Part shown: in pieces, positions 12,140 to 23,938 of the stretch
Numbering within the stretch: position 1 is the stretch's first letter
How the letters are laid out: the number at the start of each line of letters is the position of its first letter
Source of the DNA: Combretum micranthum
Lineage: Eukaryota > Streptophyta > Magnoliopsida > Myrtales > Combretaceae
Reading direction: 5' to 3'
Assembly (NCBI GenBank): GCA_024138025.1
Contig: JAMXBD010002253.1
Span: 124,001-188,000, forward strand
Length of the DNA stretch: 64,000 bases
Position numbers and translations under genes: made by a program
The notes under the pieces: generated by a model
What the model was told of the DNA's origin: nothing
Database searches by the model: none
Seen by the model: the letters and a program-made list of their open reading frames with translations, nothing else

Positions 12140-12785
12140 CTACATTCTCTTCAACAGACTCAGAATAAACTCATCAATAATATCAATAGTATAACAGGAA
12201 CCTTTATCAAATCTTTTCATTGCATCATAAACATTAAAGGTTACCTGATCATTTTCTACCCTTAAAGTGAGTTTACCTTGTTCCACATCAATTAATGCTT
12301 TACCGGTTGCAAGGAATGGTCTGCCAAGAATCATTGGGACTTCACGATCCTCATCCATTTCCAAGACTATAAAGTCTACAGGAAATATGAACTTGTCAAC
12401 TTCACCAAAACGTTTTCAACAATACCACGTGGGTATTTGACACTTCTATCTGCAAGTTGCAAGGTGACATGAGTCTCCTTGCATTCTTCAAGTCCTAATT
12501 TCCTGAAAATGGATAAAGGCATAAGATTAATACTTGCACCAGAATCAATAAGTACTTTATCAAAATGAAATTTTCCTATAGTGCAAGGAACAGTAAAACT
12601 CCCCTGATCTCTTTGTTTGGTAGGCAATGAGGTAGACTTTTCTGCAAAATCATGGAGCATTCTCCTGTAAGCATCACTGGTTCATTTCCATCAATCCTTC
12701 TCTTCTTAGTAAGCAATTCCTTGATAAATTTTGCATATGAAGGCATTTCTTGAATCACTTCTAAGAATGGAATATTGATTTGCAA
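12140..12785 (-). pseudogene. pol: D aspartic protease region
   Basis: 12785-12576 has SYAKFIKELLTKKRRIDG, the linker after Gag. 12660-12376 overlaps in another frame and has GSFTVPCTIGKFHFDKVLID then SGASINLMPLSIFRKLGL, the retropepsin catalytic DSGAS motif. 12364-12140 continues with DREVPMILGRPFLATGKALI, the conserved second half. The protease would cleave the Gag-Pol precursor. Two frame changes interrupt it. In E the catalytic motif has decayed to DLGAS. Confidence 0.85.
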
Positions 12786-12789
12786 CTTC

Positions 12790-14361
12790 TTGAAACATCC
12801 AGAAATTTTGAAAATTGCTCATCCAATTTTTGTTGCTTCAATCTTCCGGAAAAGGAATGGTGGAACATAAGATCTTACTTCAGGTGATTTTTGCACAGGT
12901 TCCTCCATCTTTTGTTTTCCTTTGTCTTTGACTGGAATCTCCTCGTTTCTTGAACTTTTGACTCAGCGGTCTCAACTTCTTTGCCACTTCTCAAAACAAT
13001 TGCATTCAGTTTTAGGATTTTCCTCAGTGTTGCTTGGTAGAGAACCAGATGGTCTATTACCAATTTTGAGCAAGTTGATGGAATTTTCCCTTGAAGATCT
13101 TGAATAATTGCATGCTGATTGTTGAGTGTGGTCTGAGTAGTTTGAATGAAAGTCTTCAACAATTCATCAGTTGAAATTTGATTTTGCTGAGGTGGAGGTG
13201 GAGGCTGAGTATTTCTTATGGGACCTTGTCTTTGAAATCCAGGTGGGGGCTTGAAAACATTTGCATCATTCTTGTAGAAAGATTTGGATGATTACGCCAT
13301 TCTGGATTATAAGTATTTGAATATGGTCCATAATTAACCCTTCCAAAATTTCCAACATAGTTGAGTTGCTCTCCACTTGATGGTGTATTGCCATGAGGAC
13401 AATCATAAACTGGATGTGGTCCTGAGCACAACTCACAAGTAGCAACTTGATTAGAATTTAAAGAACTAGATGCTACAAGTTTACTCACTTGTGTAGTTAA
13501 AGCTGAAACTTGAGCGGTGAGTTGTTGCATGGATTCACTATCTTGAACAGATTCCACCTTTGATCTTGTCCTTTCACAGCTCCAGTTGTGAGCACTAGAA
13601 GCTAATTCTTCAATTAATGCACTAGCTTCATCATATGTTTTTCCCATGAGTGATCCTCCGGATGTAGCATCCACCAATGATCTCAAAGTCTCATCTAGAC
13701 TGAGATAGAAATTTTCAATCAAAAGATTATCCGGAAGTCCATGATGTGGGCATTTCCTACTGCTTCTTTGAATCTTTCCCAAGCTTCATATAATGATTCT
13801 CCATGAAACTTTGTGAAGTTGGTGATCTCATTCTTAGTCTGGCAGTTTGGCAGGAGGGAAAAATCTCTTCAAAAATTTGTTGTCAAGTCTGCCCATGAAG
13901 TAATTGACTCGGGTGGTTGAGAGTTGAACCATGCCAATGCTTTATCCCTTAGAGAGAAAGGAAAAAGCTGCATTCTAATGGCCTCATCAGTACCATTAAG
14001 CTTGAGTATTGCAATATTGGAGGAATTTGGCAATGTGTTCATCCGGTGTTTCATTTGGATATCCTCCAAATTGATGTGATTCAACCATCTGAATCAATGC
14101 TGGTTTAAGCTCAAAATTGTTGGCTTGAACTGCAGGTCTTCTCACAGCAGGACCTTGAACAGTTGGTACTGTGTAATCCCGAAGTGCTCTAACAGGTGCA
14201 GCTTGAATTTGATTGTTGTTGGATCATTGTTTCCCTCATTGTTTCTTGGATCGTTTTCTGCCATTTCTTCTTGTCTTCTGGTTTTCTCTCCTCTGTTGAC
14301 GCAAAGTTCTTTCAATTTCAGGATCTATTGGTAGAAGATCAGCACTTCTACTTCTTTGCAT
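12790..14361 (-). pseudogene. gag: D gag
   Basis: An ATG at 14361-14359 (minus) opens a start typical of Athila Gag (RSADLLPIDPEIERTLRQQR), soon followed by a frameshift. The capsid part at 14084-13869 has MQLFPFSLRDKALAWFNSQP. 13782-13216 contains GRSSRKCPHHGLPDNLL-like text, SLVDATSGGSLMGKTYDEAS and one zinc knuckle CELCSGPHPVYDC (CX2CX3HX4C). 13162-12875 is the charged C-terminal spacer with IVLRSGKEVE. The order matches the E gag pieces at 5108-5523 and 16208-17490. Four or more frameshifts break it. Confidence 0.83.
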
Positions 14362-14443
14362 ATAACCTGTAAAGAGGAAAGAATCAATTCTTGGAAAACA
14401 CCTAAACTACTAGCAAAACTAAAAGTAATCTAATATTAATTTT

Positions 14444-14463
14444 GGTCCCCGGCAACGGCGCCA
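14444..14463 (-). other. D primer-binding site (tRNA-Asp type)
   Basis: The minus strand reads TGGCGCCGTTGCCGGGGACC, 6 nt after the 5' LTR end at 14470. It is complementary to the 3' end expected for tRNA-Asp, the primer known for Athila elements. It is better preserved than the E site at 4970. Confidence 0.9.
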
Positions 14464-15453
14464 AAAACTTGATCTGAATGGAATGTGTATATATTTCAGA
14501 TACTACCAGCAAGTGTACTGGGTCTTGATCAAGTAATATAGAATGAGTGAGTATCGTTCCCACAAGACTAAATTAACTACTAGATTGTATTAGCTTATAC
14601 TAATATTTAGGCAATCAAATGTATCAATTAACTAACTAATTATATCTACTATATGAATGAATGCAATGAGATGTGAGAAGATATAAGATGAATGTGGGAA
14701 GGAAAAGAATCCATCCTAATCTTTACTAATCATGCTGAATTTATATTATATGAACAATTAGGATTATGGATATTTGTAAGAAATTGTAAAGACCTAAAAC
14801 AAGTTTTAGTGAACCATAAAATAATCTATTAGCTTCCGCTATACAAATTATCAATGGAATCTAATAATATAAATCTTCCAATTCTATAATTGTCTAATAT
14901 CCTAAATTAACTTCTCCTAATTCCTTAGTGAGAAATTAAAATAAAATATTGCATGAAGTACATGGAACAATTTCTAAATTAATATTAAACTTAATTGTTT
15001 CCACAATTGTTGTTTAATTTCAATTCATGAATTCCTATGAATCTAATTCTTTTTCCAAATCATCAATTCTTATCAATTCAATTTCAATCAGAAATAAAAT
15101 AGATAATTAGGATTCAATACAAATATTCCATAATTCTAACAATCCTATAATATAAATTCAATAACATTTTAGCAAAATTAGGATTTCATCACTTCCCACA
15201 AAGAAAGTTTAGCTACTCATGGATGTTGATTCAAAATCAAATAAGAATATGTAATTGATAACATTATGAACAAATAATTCAGATAAATGAATTGCATAAG
15301 AAAGAGATTAGATATCACCAATTCAAGTATCACAATCTTCAATTACAATTCTTGAAAGCTCAAATTCTCTCACAAATCTCTATGAAAATGCTAGACTATT
15401 TGTATATGAAGTGTCTACTTTGCTTCTGCTTGATGAATGTTGGGGGGAGAACC

Positions 15454-15465
15454 CCTATTTATAGG
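15454..15465 (-). promoter_or_regulatory. TATA box, D 5' LTR
   Basis: CCTATAAATAGG on the minus strand, identical to 6534-6545. This copy would drive transcription of D. Confidence 0.6.
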
Positions 15466-15511
15466 AAAAATTTCGTGCAAAGCATTAATGAGAAATTTGC
15501 AGTTTCACTTC

Positions 15512-16055
15512 GTACGCCGGCAGTTATGGATCCTACGCCGGCGGCTTACAGACGGCGTAAATCCATTTTCTTCCTTTGCGCAGGCAGTGCACTGGCAGCT
15601 TTCAACTTCAGTTACAGGTAGGCCGCTTCTACGGCGGCTTAGATGTAGATCTAGCCGGCGTATGTGATGAGAAAATGAACAGGGCCAATTTATAACGAAA
15701 GTTGTCTCAAAGCCGGCTGGTTTGTTACCGGCTTAGCCACTCCAGCATATTTAGTCTCTTCACTTTTCTCAAAGCGTGTGTTGTCTTCATGTCGCTTCTG
15801 ATTCTTGATCTACACAGCCTCAACGCCGGTGGCTTAGGAGCCGGCGTATGTTGTAACTCCTTTTATGCTGGTGACTTTTAAACTCTGAGCTGCCGACCTT
15901 CAATGTACGCTGGCCTATTCAACTTCTATGCCAGCAGCTTTGAGGTGGCGTATAGTTGGTTGAGTCAAAGGCTGGCAAAGCTGGCAGTGTAAGCGCGACC
16001 TTGAGTTTAAGCCGTGTGAACGCCAGCAGCTTTGAAGGTTGAAATGCCGACGTAT
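15512..16055 (-). repeat. GCCGGCG-type motif array, U3 of D 5' LTR
   Basis: Counterpart of 6590-7140: repeated TACGCCGG, CCGGCGG, AAGCCGGC and GCCGGCGTA words directly upstream of the TATA box in the sense of D. Confidence 0.65.
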
Positions 16056-16202
16056 CTTTAAATTTTTTCCATTTTTCACTTCAAAGTTTCTTGTTTTGAT
16101 TTCTTTGTCCAAATTAGTCATGAAACATGAATTTTAATCAAAACAAATATCCATTCTAGCTCTTATGAACATCAACAAGTTGTATAAAATATGATCTTAT
16201 CA

Positions 16203-16207
16203 GACCA
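16203..16207. repeat. Target-site duplication of D, right copy (GACCA)
   Basis: Second copy of GACCA; the first is at 5519-5523. E gag resumes here. Confidence 0.9.
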
Positions 16208-17490
16208 TTTGAAAAATTTCCTGCAGATCTATTCCACAATAAAGAGTAATGGGGTTTCTAATCATGCAACTCGTCTTAGATTGTTTCCTTTTTCACTAAG
16301 GGATAAGGCGAGAAGTTGGCTCAATTCTTTACCTCCACATTCTCTCACAAATTGGGATCAGTTGGCATAGCAGTTTCTAGAACAATTCTTTCCTCCCAAC
16401 AAGATGATCCAAGTGAGGAACGAAATCTTTTCCTTTCGGCAGTATGAAGGCGAAGCCCTATATGAAGTGTGGGAAAGATTTAAAGAGCTCCTCAGACGTT
16501 GCCCACACCACGAAATATCTCTTTATGATCAAATGAGAATTTTCTACACAGCTCTTGGAGATCAATTGAAGACGATGATTGATGCGACAACAGGTAGGAG
16601 CTTGATGTACAAAAGTGCTCCAGAGGCTTAGGATTTAATCAATGGGTTGGCTAAAACAACATTTCACTAGCATAGTGAGCGGAATAAGCCGAGACTGGTG
16701 GTTGCCATTTATGAATCAGAAATAGTTTCAAAACTTTAACAACAAGTGGCTGCACTCACCGATCAAATGAGACGAATGCAACCTGTGTCAAGAGCAAGAC
16801 CGAGTTATAAGCCAATCATTAATATGATTTCTCAAGATGACACTCACATGAGTTATTTGGAGTATCCTATGGAAGATTCCTATGCTTCACATTCATGTAA
16901 TGATGAAGCAAATTATGTCAATCAATATGAGAGAATAGCTGGGAATTACAATCCATACTCCAACACTTATAATCCTGGTGAGGGATCATCCAAATTTTCG
17001 ATGGAGAAATCAAAATGCACCTCGAGCACTGCCACCACCACCACCACCACCACCACCACCACCTGTGCATCAACAACAGATAAATCCACAAAAAGAGAAG
17101 GATAAAATAGTTGAGCTTTTGTAGGAGATATTAAAAAAGTAAACAAATCAAGATTCATTATTCAAGATTTGCAAACTCAAATACCTCAATTGTCTAAAGC
17201 ATCAAGACACCGGCCTCATGGCACTCTCCCAAGTACTATTAAAAAGAATCCTAAAGAGGAGGTGAAAGTAATCACTCTTAGAAGTGGAAAAGACGTGATC
17301 AAGAGTGGTGCAAGAAGCAGTTCAGAAATGCAAGAAAAAGCAAAGGAAAAGGGCAAAACAATTGATGATCAAGGCAATGGAAGGCATGAAGATAAGAATT
17401 CACCTGAAATCAAGTTAGATACACCATCATCAAGCCATGATAAACGAAAAAGAGAGGTGGAAGAAATGAGAAATGGAAGCCAGAAGTGAA
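16208..17490 (+). pseudogene. gag: E gag, C-terminal part
   Basis: Resumes the Gag frame after D with HLKNFLQIYSTIKSNG, then RLFPFSLRDKARSWLNSLPP and a TAG just before the intact stretch 16404-16631 (FPPNKMIQVRNEIFSFRQYE, RFKELLRRCPHHEI, MIDATTGRSLMYKSAPEA). 16746-17105 continues and contains a (CCA)n run that is read out of frame as poly-Thr; the parallel frame reads poly-Pro. 17169-17489 is the charged tail with ITLRSGKDVIKSG. No intact zinc knuckle is visible. This corresponds to D 14084-12875. Confidence 0.82.
17032..17063. repeat. (CCA)n microsatellite in E gag
   Basis: About eleven CCA units. In the likely original frame they encode a poly-proline stretch; slippage here may explain the nearby frame change. 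Confidence 0.85.
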
Positions 17491-18470
17491 GCATTACGTT
17501 CCACCTATTCCTTTTTCAGGAAGGTTGAAGCAGCAGCAACTGGATCATTAGTTTGAGAAGTTTTTGGAAGTTTTTAAGAAATTGCTCATCAACATTCCAT
17601 TCATGGATGCATTTGAATCAATGCCATCTTATGCAAAGTTTATGAAAGATATCCTCACAAAGAAAAGACACCTAGCTGAACATGAGACAGTCATGCTAGC
17701 CCATGAGTGTACAGTTATCCTTAAGAACAAGTTGCCACCAAAATTGAAAGATCCAGGCAGCTTCACTATTCCTGATCATTGGTGAATCATATTTTGACAA
17801 GGCACTTTGTGATCTTGGTGCAAGTATAAATCTTATGCCTTTGTCGATTTTTAAGAAATTGGGGCTAAGAGAATGTAAACCGACCACAGTTTCCTTACAA
17901 CTTGCCGATTGAAGCATTAAACATCCAAGAGCGATAGTGGAGGATGTGTTAGTCAAGGTGGACAAGTTTCTTTTTCCAACTGATTTTATCGTTCTTGATA
18001 TGGATGAAGACTGGGAGATTCCATTGATCTTAGGAAGACCTTTCTTGGCTATTAGACAAGTATTGATTGATGTGGCATAAGGAAAATTGACACTTCGGGC
18101 TATGGATGAGCAAGTTACTTTTGATGTGTTTCAATCTCTCAAACACTTAGCTCGTAATGATACTTGTTTCCATATTGATACTATTGATCAGCTGGTTCAA
18201 GAATATAGTGTGGATACTTCTAAAATGAGTGGGTATTCAAAGCATGTGCTTTCACATGATTGGAGTGATGACGAGCTTGATATCACTTCTGAAATTGGAG
18301 AAGATGAATTATTGATGATACTGGATGATCGGGATAGCACTGATGAAGATGAGCACAACAATCACTTGGTGGATATAGTTGTTGGAGCTTGGACAAGACC
18401 ACCTCTGTTTGAGCCTTTAGAATCCAGTTCAAAGAAATTGATTCCATCCATTCAAGAGCTACCTTAACTT
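17491..18470 (+). pseudogene. pol: E aspartic protease region
   Basis: 17564-17785 has NIPFMDAFESMPSYAKFMKD and LTKKRHLAEHE, homologous to D 12785-12576. The retropepsin motif follows in another frame at about 17805-17860, where DSGAS has become DLGAS before INLMPLSIFKKLGL, so the catalytic neighbourhood is altered. The second half has DWEIPLILGRPFLAIRQ near 18010-18055. A stop lies before 18087. 18087-18467 is an acidic linker leading into the reverse transcriptase. Non-functional. Confidence 0.8.
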
Positions 18471-19480
18471 GAGTTGAAACAGCTTCCTAATCACCTTAAG
18501 TATGTGTTTTTAGGTGATAATAACACACTCCCTGTTATCATTTGCGTGGAGTTATAATTTGTGCAAGAATGTAAGTTAATTGAGGTGCTTAGAAGACATA
18601 AGGAGGCTATTGGGTGGACAATTGTAGATATTCACGGAATCTATCCAACTGTATGTACTCATCGAATCCTTATGGAAGCTGAATGCAAGCTCACAGTTCA
18701 ACCATAAGGAAGACTTAATCCTGCTTTGAAAGAAGTGGTAAAGAAGGAGGTACTTAAGCTACTTGATGCTGGAATTATTTATCCTATCTCCGATAGTAAG
18801 TGGGTGAGTCCTACTCAAGTGGTACCTACGAAGGGCGGTATAATAGTTATGAATAATGACAAGAATGAGCTGATACCTACTCGGACTGTGACTAGCTGGA
18901 GGGTGTGCATCGATTATCGAAAGTTAAATAACGCCAACCACAAAGATCATTTTCCTCTTCCCTTCATAGACCAAATACTAGAGAGGCTAGCTGGGCATGA
19001 TTATTACTGTTTCTTGGATGGGTATTCGGGCTATAATCAAATTCCAATAGCTCCAGAAGACTAGGAAAAGAATACATTTACATGTTCATATTTTACGTTT
19101 GCATTTAGAAACATGCCTTTTAGTTTATGTAATGCACCATAAACTTTCCAAAGATGTATGATGGCATTATTCTCAGATATGATTGAGAAATTCATTGAAG
19201 TTTTCATAACTGGGAGAAGTGCCACTTTATGGTGAAAGAAGGAATTGTGCTGGGCCATAAGATCTCAAGAAAGGGAATAGAAGTGGATAAAGCTAAAGTC
19301 GAGGTGATTTCCAAGTTGCCACCACCAGTGAATATGAAAGGAATACGAAGTTTCCTTGGACATGTAGGATTCTATAGGAGATTTATCAAGGATTTTTTCA
19401 AGATTTCACGACCTCTCTATGCTTTACTAGAGAATGATACTCCTTTTTCCTTTGATGATAATTGTGTCCAAGCGTTTGAT
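18471..19480 (+). pseudogene. pol: E reverse transcriptase, catalytic motif deleted
   Basis: 18726-19064 is open and carries LKEVVKKEVLKLLDAGIIYP, WRVCIDYRKLNNANHKDHFP and GYSGYNQIPIAPED, then a stop. The reading continues as FTFAFRNMPFSLCNAP, a further stop, and FSDMIEKFIEVFI at about 19205. There it jumps to the segment after the active site, rejoining at HFMVKEGIVLGHKISRKGIE (19222-19270). Compared with D, the FMDD catalytic motif and roughly 30-40 following codons are absent. 19229-19549 continues with [20 protein letters not shown], the connection domain. Confidence 0.87.
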
Positions 19481-19990
19481 CATCTGAAAAAAAAAAAAAT
19501 TGACTACTACACCAGTTATTGTAGCACCAGATTGGGAGCTACCCTTTGAGCTGATGTGTAACGCAAGTGATATGGTAGTTGGTGCAGTACTTGGTCAAAA
19601 AAGGAACCGAGCTTTTTAGGTAATTTACTACGCTAGTAAGATGATGAATGAAGCATAACTAAATTATACTACCACAGAAAAAGAATTTCTAGTTGTAGTA
19701 TTTTCTTATGACAAATTCATATCATATCTCATCGGTTCTAAGGAAATTATTTATACTAACGATTTTGCACTGAAGTATTTATTAGCAAAATCATATGTAA
19801 AGCCTAGGCCTATAGGTGGATATTGCTTTTGTAAGAATTTGATATTGAGATTAGAGATAAGAAGGGAGTGGAAAATGTTGTTGCTGACCATCTTTCGAGG
19901 ATTGTAAATAAGAAAGACGAGTTGCCTATTAATGAATCATTCCTAATGAATATCTCTATAAAGTTTCAATTACAAATCTTCCTTGGTATG
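19481..19990 (+). pseudogene. pol: E RNase H
   Basis: Decayed RNase H in several frames after a poly-A run at 19488-19498 that shifts the frame. Readable parts are VIVAPDWELPFELMCNASDM near 19515-19575, YYASKMMNEA near 19626, TTTEKEFLVVVFSYDKF near 19672, and YTNDFALKYLLAKS near 19750. Many stops. Homologous to D 11153-10450. Confidence 0.75.
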
Positions 19991-20029
19991 CAGATATAGT
20001 GAATTACTTGGTTATAGGAATTTTGCCGT

Positions 20030-21257
20030 ATAATATTTCTCATCACCAGAAAAGAAAATTTTATCAGATGTGAACAATATTTTTGGGATGAGCCATTTCT
20101 TTTCAAAAGTTGTGCAGACCAGTAATTGGAGATGTGTACCTGCATATGAAATTGCTGATATACTTTATCACTGCCATAGTAGAGAAGCTGGTGGTCTTTT
20201 GGTGCTGAATGAACTGCTTTTAAAGTACTTCAATGTGGTTACTGGCCCACTCTGTTCAAAGATTGTAGAGCATAGTGCAAAGTTGTGATCAATGCCAAAG
20301 AATAGGGAATATTTCCAAGCGGCATGAGATGCCACAGCATGGGATCCCAGTGATAGAAATTTTTTATGTTTGGGGGATAGACTTTATGGGACCATTCCAT
20401 CATCCTTTAATAATAAGTATATTCTTGTTACGATTGATTATGTATCTAAGTGGGTTGAAGCTGTTGTTTTACCTATTAATGATGCACGAGGAGTACTTAA
20501 GTTCTAAAAAAGAAATATTTTCACTAGGTTTGGGACACCATGAGCAATTATTAGTGATGGAGGAACTCACTTTTGTAATAAACAATTTGATAATTTACTT
20601 GCAAATTATGAAGTGAGACATAAGGTAGCCACACCCTATCATCCTTAAACAAGTGGTCAGGTGGAGCTTTCTAATAGGGAGCTTAAGCAAATCCTTGAGA
20701 AAACAGTCAATTCATCAAGAAAGGATTGGTCGCTAAAGCTTGATGATGCACTTTCGGCTTATTGAACTGCTTACAAGAATAATATTGAAATGTCCCCATA
20801 TCACATGTTGTATGGAAAAGCTTGTTATCTCCCTGTAGAATTGCAACAAAAAGCTTATTAGGCCGTAAAATTTTTAAACTTTAATAGGCAAGCTGCTGGG
20901 AACCACAGGTTACTCCAATTGAATGAGTTGGATGAGTTTCATAATGATGATTTTGAGAATGTTCATATCTATAAGGAAAAACCAAGAAGTGGCATGATAG
21001 GCAAATCTTATATCGAGACTTCAAGGACAAAAAGTTTTACTTTATAACTCTTGATTAAGGCTTTTTCCTGGTAAGCTAAGGTCTAGATGGCCGGGCCCAT
21101 TTGAAATCACAAAAGTTTTTCCCTATGGGGTAATTGAGATCAAGAAAGATGGAGAGGAGCCGTTTCAAGTCAATGGTAATCAACTGAAACACTTTTGGGA
21201 GAGGAAATTTGTGGAGGCAAGTAAGAAAGACTTGGATCTTCAAGATCCAAGCTGAGT
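20030..21257 (+). pseudogene. pol: E integrase
   Basis: 20070-20288 includes the zinc-binding half (YHCHSREAGG). 20275-20616 has [20 protein letters not shown], which supplies the two Cys of the HHCC site, and [11 protein letters not shown] with the first catalytic Asp. The second Asp ([18 protein letters not shown], near 20545) and the Glu ([16 protein letters not shown], near 20657) are in another frame. The C-terminal part has MSPYHMLYGKACYLPVELQQ and a late PFEITKVFPYGVIEIKKDGE-like end at 21100-21255. Several stops and frameshifts. Bases 21258-21537 hold the conserved stretch GGGAGGCAACCATG and a poly-T run, with no coding. Confidence 0.82.
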
Positions 21258-21537
21258 TAAACAAGAAAAGTCGGGCTAAGCGACTTTAAACTAAGTGCTT
21301 CTTGGGAGGCAACCATGTTTATCTTAATAGTAGTTTTTTTTTTTTTTGTTTTCTAACTTAGTGTGTGTACAGATCATGAAATTGAGCTTTAATTGTGAGA
21401 TTTAAATTTAAAAAGAGAATGAGGAACGATTTGTTCAAATTGAAAAGCTCTAAGGAATTGCAAGGTAAGTATTCTAACTTCTAGATACTAAAATGTAATT
21501 TTTAGGGCTATATATTATTAAAAAAAAAGAAAAAATG

Positions 21538-21860
21538 TTGAACGCCGACAAAAAAATTTCAAAGCCACGGCATAAAGCCAGCGTATGCAATAGAGGCTAA
21601 ATTCAAGAGAACGTCGGCTTAATGTTATTTACGCCGCCAGTGTTTAGGGTAGCGTAATTGTCATTCTTAAAATCTTTTCATCCCGATGAACGCTGACATC
21701 TAGGTTTCAAACACCGCCAGTGTTCTATCCGGCGTATACCTGTACGCCGACTATATATAATGCAAAGCTGCCAGCTATTTGCTCTCAGCAAGAATTAAAA
21801 TTTAATACACTGTCACATATGCTGTCGGCGTACTCGACAGATTTGCAAGCGTATGTTCTA
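21538..21860 (+). promoter_or_regulatory. Internal U3-like motif array and TATA in E
   Basis: Words ACGCCGAC, GTCGGCTTA, ACGCCGCCAG, CCGGCGTATA, TACGCCGA and GTCGGCGTA recur in about 320 bp of AT-rich DNA, as in the U3 of the E and D LTRs. CTATATATAA lies at 21751-21760, then a CT-rich leader (21878-21930). This is what a second promoter upstream of the env-like ORF would look like. The motif content is seen; promoter activity is inferred. Confidence 0.5.
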
Positions 21861-22754
21861 CAATTTCGATTTTTAGTAGGTTTTTTCTCTCTCTCCCTCA
21901 TTTCACTCTTGCTCTCATCTCTCTCATTTGCTTAGACAAATTTCACTCGATCAAGTTGGTAAATTCTTCTCAATTTTAGTTTTTTATGCTTTATAAAGTA
22001 TGATTATTCTGTTAGAACTTGCATATATGCTACAAATTGATAATTGGAACGTGTGTGTGCGTGACATGAGACAATGGCGGATGGGATTACAATTTGAGTG
22101 CATGGATGAATTGGTGGCTGCTAATAGTTGTGTGACTGATATGGAGTGTTGTTTGCTTGTTGGATTAGCTTAAAATTGCTTTGTTTGATCGAATTAAAAG
22201 AATTCATGGATTAGGGTTCTTGATGATGAAATTGGATTGAAAAATTCAAAATTGGGGTTGTGATGTTTTGATTGAAATTGGATGAACAAAATGAATTAGT
22301 ATGTTGTGATTTAGCTCTAATTAGTTTAATTGAGCCAATTTGAGCTTAGAAATTCAAAAAATGAGGAAAATTTGGAGATTAAAGTGAGTTTTGAATGAAA
22401 ATTTTTGAAAATCATGACTTGCATTTTGTCCCCGTGAATTTTGAATTTTTAACGTTCAATTCTAAGCTGGCTAGTCTAGGCTGCCAGCTTTAAGTCCATT
22501 TTTGCAAGTGTAAAATTTGTGAATGCCAATTTCATGCCATGAGATTCATTGTTTGCTATGATTAGTGTTCAAGATTGGATTCAATTCATGTTGTGACATG
22601 TATTAGGTATATATTGTGAAGTAATTAAATCAAATTGCTTTAGGAATATTGGAATTAGAATTGTCCCAAGTTTAACTCTTAAAAGATAATATATGATGCA
22701 TGAGATTTGAAATTAAGTTCAACCACAATTCTAATATATTCTCTTTTTGTAGAT
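21861..22754 (+). other. Leader of env-like ORF with possible intron
   Basis: No coding recognised. TTG/GTAAATTC at about 21957-21966 resembles a plant 5' splice site. TTCTCTTTTTGTAG ends at 22752, two bases before the ATG of the env-like ORF, and resembles a 3' splice site. The roughly 795 bp between them are AT-rich, as expected of a plant intron. Athila env-like ORFs are thought to be expressed from spliced messages. Confidence 0.35.
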
Positions 22755-23938
22755 ATGGCTCTAAAATAGAAGAAGCAATGCACTACTGAGCCGTCTTAAT
22801 CTGGTCCACGGTCTAGAAATGTTCTCTCAAGCCAGCCATACGCTAAGGATCGAAAGAAGTGCCTCATGAAAATGGATTTCATGAACTCTCAATATATGGA
22901 TTGGGAGTTACTTGATGATTTTGGCATTAGAGATCGAGTATTAGCTTTGATTCAAGATCCAGCTTGGCTACAGATATTTGGATGGAGGGAACCGGCTTAT
23001 AAGAATTTAACTCTTGAAGTCTCTCCACATTGAAAGCTAAGACTGATGAAGAAAATTCAAAGTTTGTTTTCCAAGCTTGTGGAAAGATCCATGAGATCAG
23101 GTTAAAGTCTATGGGGCGAGTTCGAGGCTTATATGAGGAGGAGCAACAAAATTCAGAACTTCCCAACTCCTGGCCTAGAGGAGAGAATGCGATGACATAA
23201 GAGGCTCACTGGCTTGAGTTGATTGCTCCTTTAAATGATCCTTACATCGCATCAAAATCAGTTGCCTCCACTTTTACTAAAGTGGAACATCGACTTCTTC
23301 ATCATATCCTTGCACACACAATGAGTTGCAAGAAGACTGGTAACAGCCAAGTGACTAGTTTTGATATGTTCTACTTGTATAGTCTCATTGCAGACTATAG
23401 GATTGATTTGGGAGTAGAGATAGCAAATTTCATCTTCAGGCAAGCTAATGATACCAGGACTCGATTCCTGTTTTGTGGAGGATACATTACTAAGTTGCTA
23501 AAGGGGATAAATATCTTTGAGATACCTAAAGGAGATGTAGAAATATCCAGTAAAAAGATTTAATCTACTCCTTTCAGCAGTTGGGGAATATTTAAAGTCC
23601 CTAGAGGAGTATCACCACCAGTTGTGGAGGAGCTTGAGTTCCAGGATATCTTTCCTAGTGATATACCTACTCCATTTCCAGCTCCAGCCCCTGCTGATAT
23701 GCCTGCTTCTTCATCTCATCCTCCTCCTCCTGGTACTTCATTTGGATATGATATGGATCAGCTCAGGATAGATATTCAAGACCTAACGAAGCAAAATCAA
23801 GAACTTCGGGATAAAAGGGATAAGGAAATAAAAAAGAATAAGAAATTATGGAGCATGATTTTTAAAGCAATGAAAGCTGCTATTTGTTGCATTAATCAGA
23901 TAGCTAGGGAGGAATTGAACTATGAGACTTCTTCATAG
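22755..23938 (+). pseudogene. E env-like third ORF (Athila downstream ORF)
   Basis: An ATG at 22755 meets TAG at codon 5. The frame then reads on with stops: KKCLMKMDFMNSQYMDWELL, later HRLLHHILAHTMSCKKTG in 23219-23563, plus DMFYLYSLIADYRIDLGVEI and FLFCGGYITKLLKGINIFEI. This pattern resembles the putative plant transposon or Athila ORF seen 3' of pol in many plant elements. 23624-23938 is Pro-rich (PTPFPAPAPADMPASS), then a charged, probably coiled-coil stretch (DQLRIDIQDLTKQNQELRDK), and a short hydrophobic patch near the C-terminus. Its function is unknown; the envelope label is historical. D has lost it. Confidence 0.65.

Larger units (their letters stand above)
5524..16202 (-). mobile_element. 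D: complete Athila-like LTR retrotransposon, minus strand
   Basis: 10.7-kb element bounded by TG/CA termini and a perfect 5-bp duplication GACCA. On the minus strand the order is 5' LTR (16202-14470), primer site (14463-14444), gag, protease, reverse transcriptase, RNase H, integrase (about 14361-9120), a 1.8-kb 3' untranslated part, polypurine tract, and 3' LTR (7284-5524). The LTRs differ by substitutions and many short indels. Reading frames are broken in several places, but the catalytic motifs of protease and reverse transcriptase are still present. Unlike its host E, D lacks almost all of the env-like ORF. Confidence 0.92.
14470..16202 (-). mobile_element. D 5' LTR
   Basis: 1733 bp with termini TG (16202 side on minus) and CA (14470 side). 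It aligns with 5524-7284 along its whole length. It is shorter mainly by many 1-5 bp deletions. The TATA box is at 15454-15465 (minus) and the motif array at 15512-16055. Confidence 0.9.
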
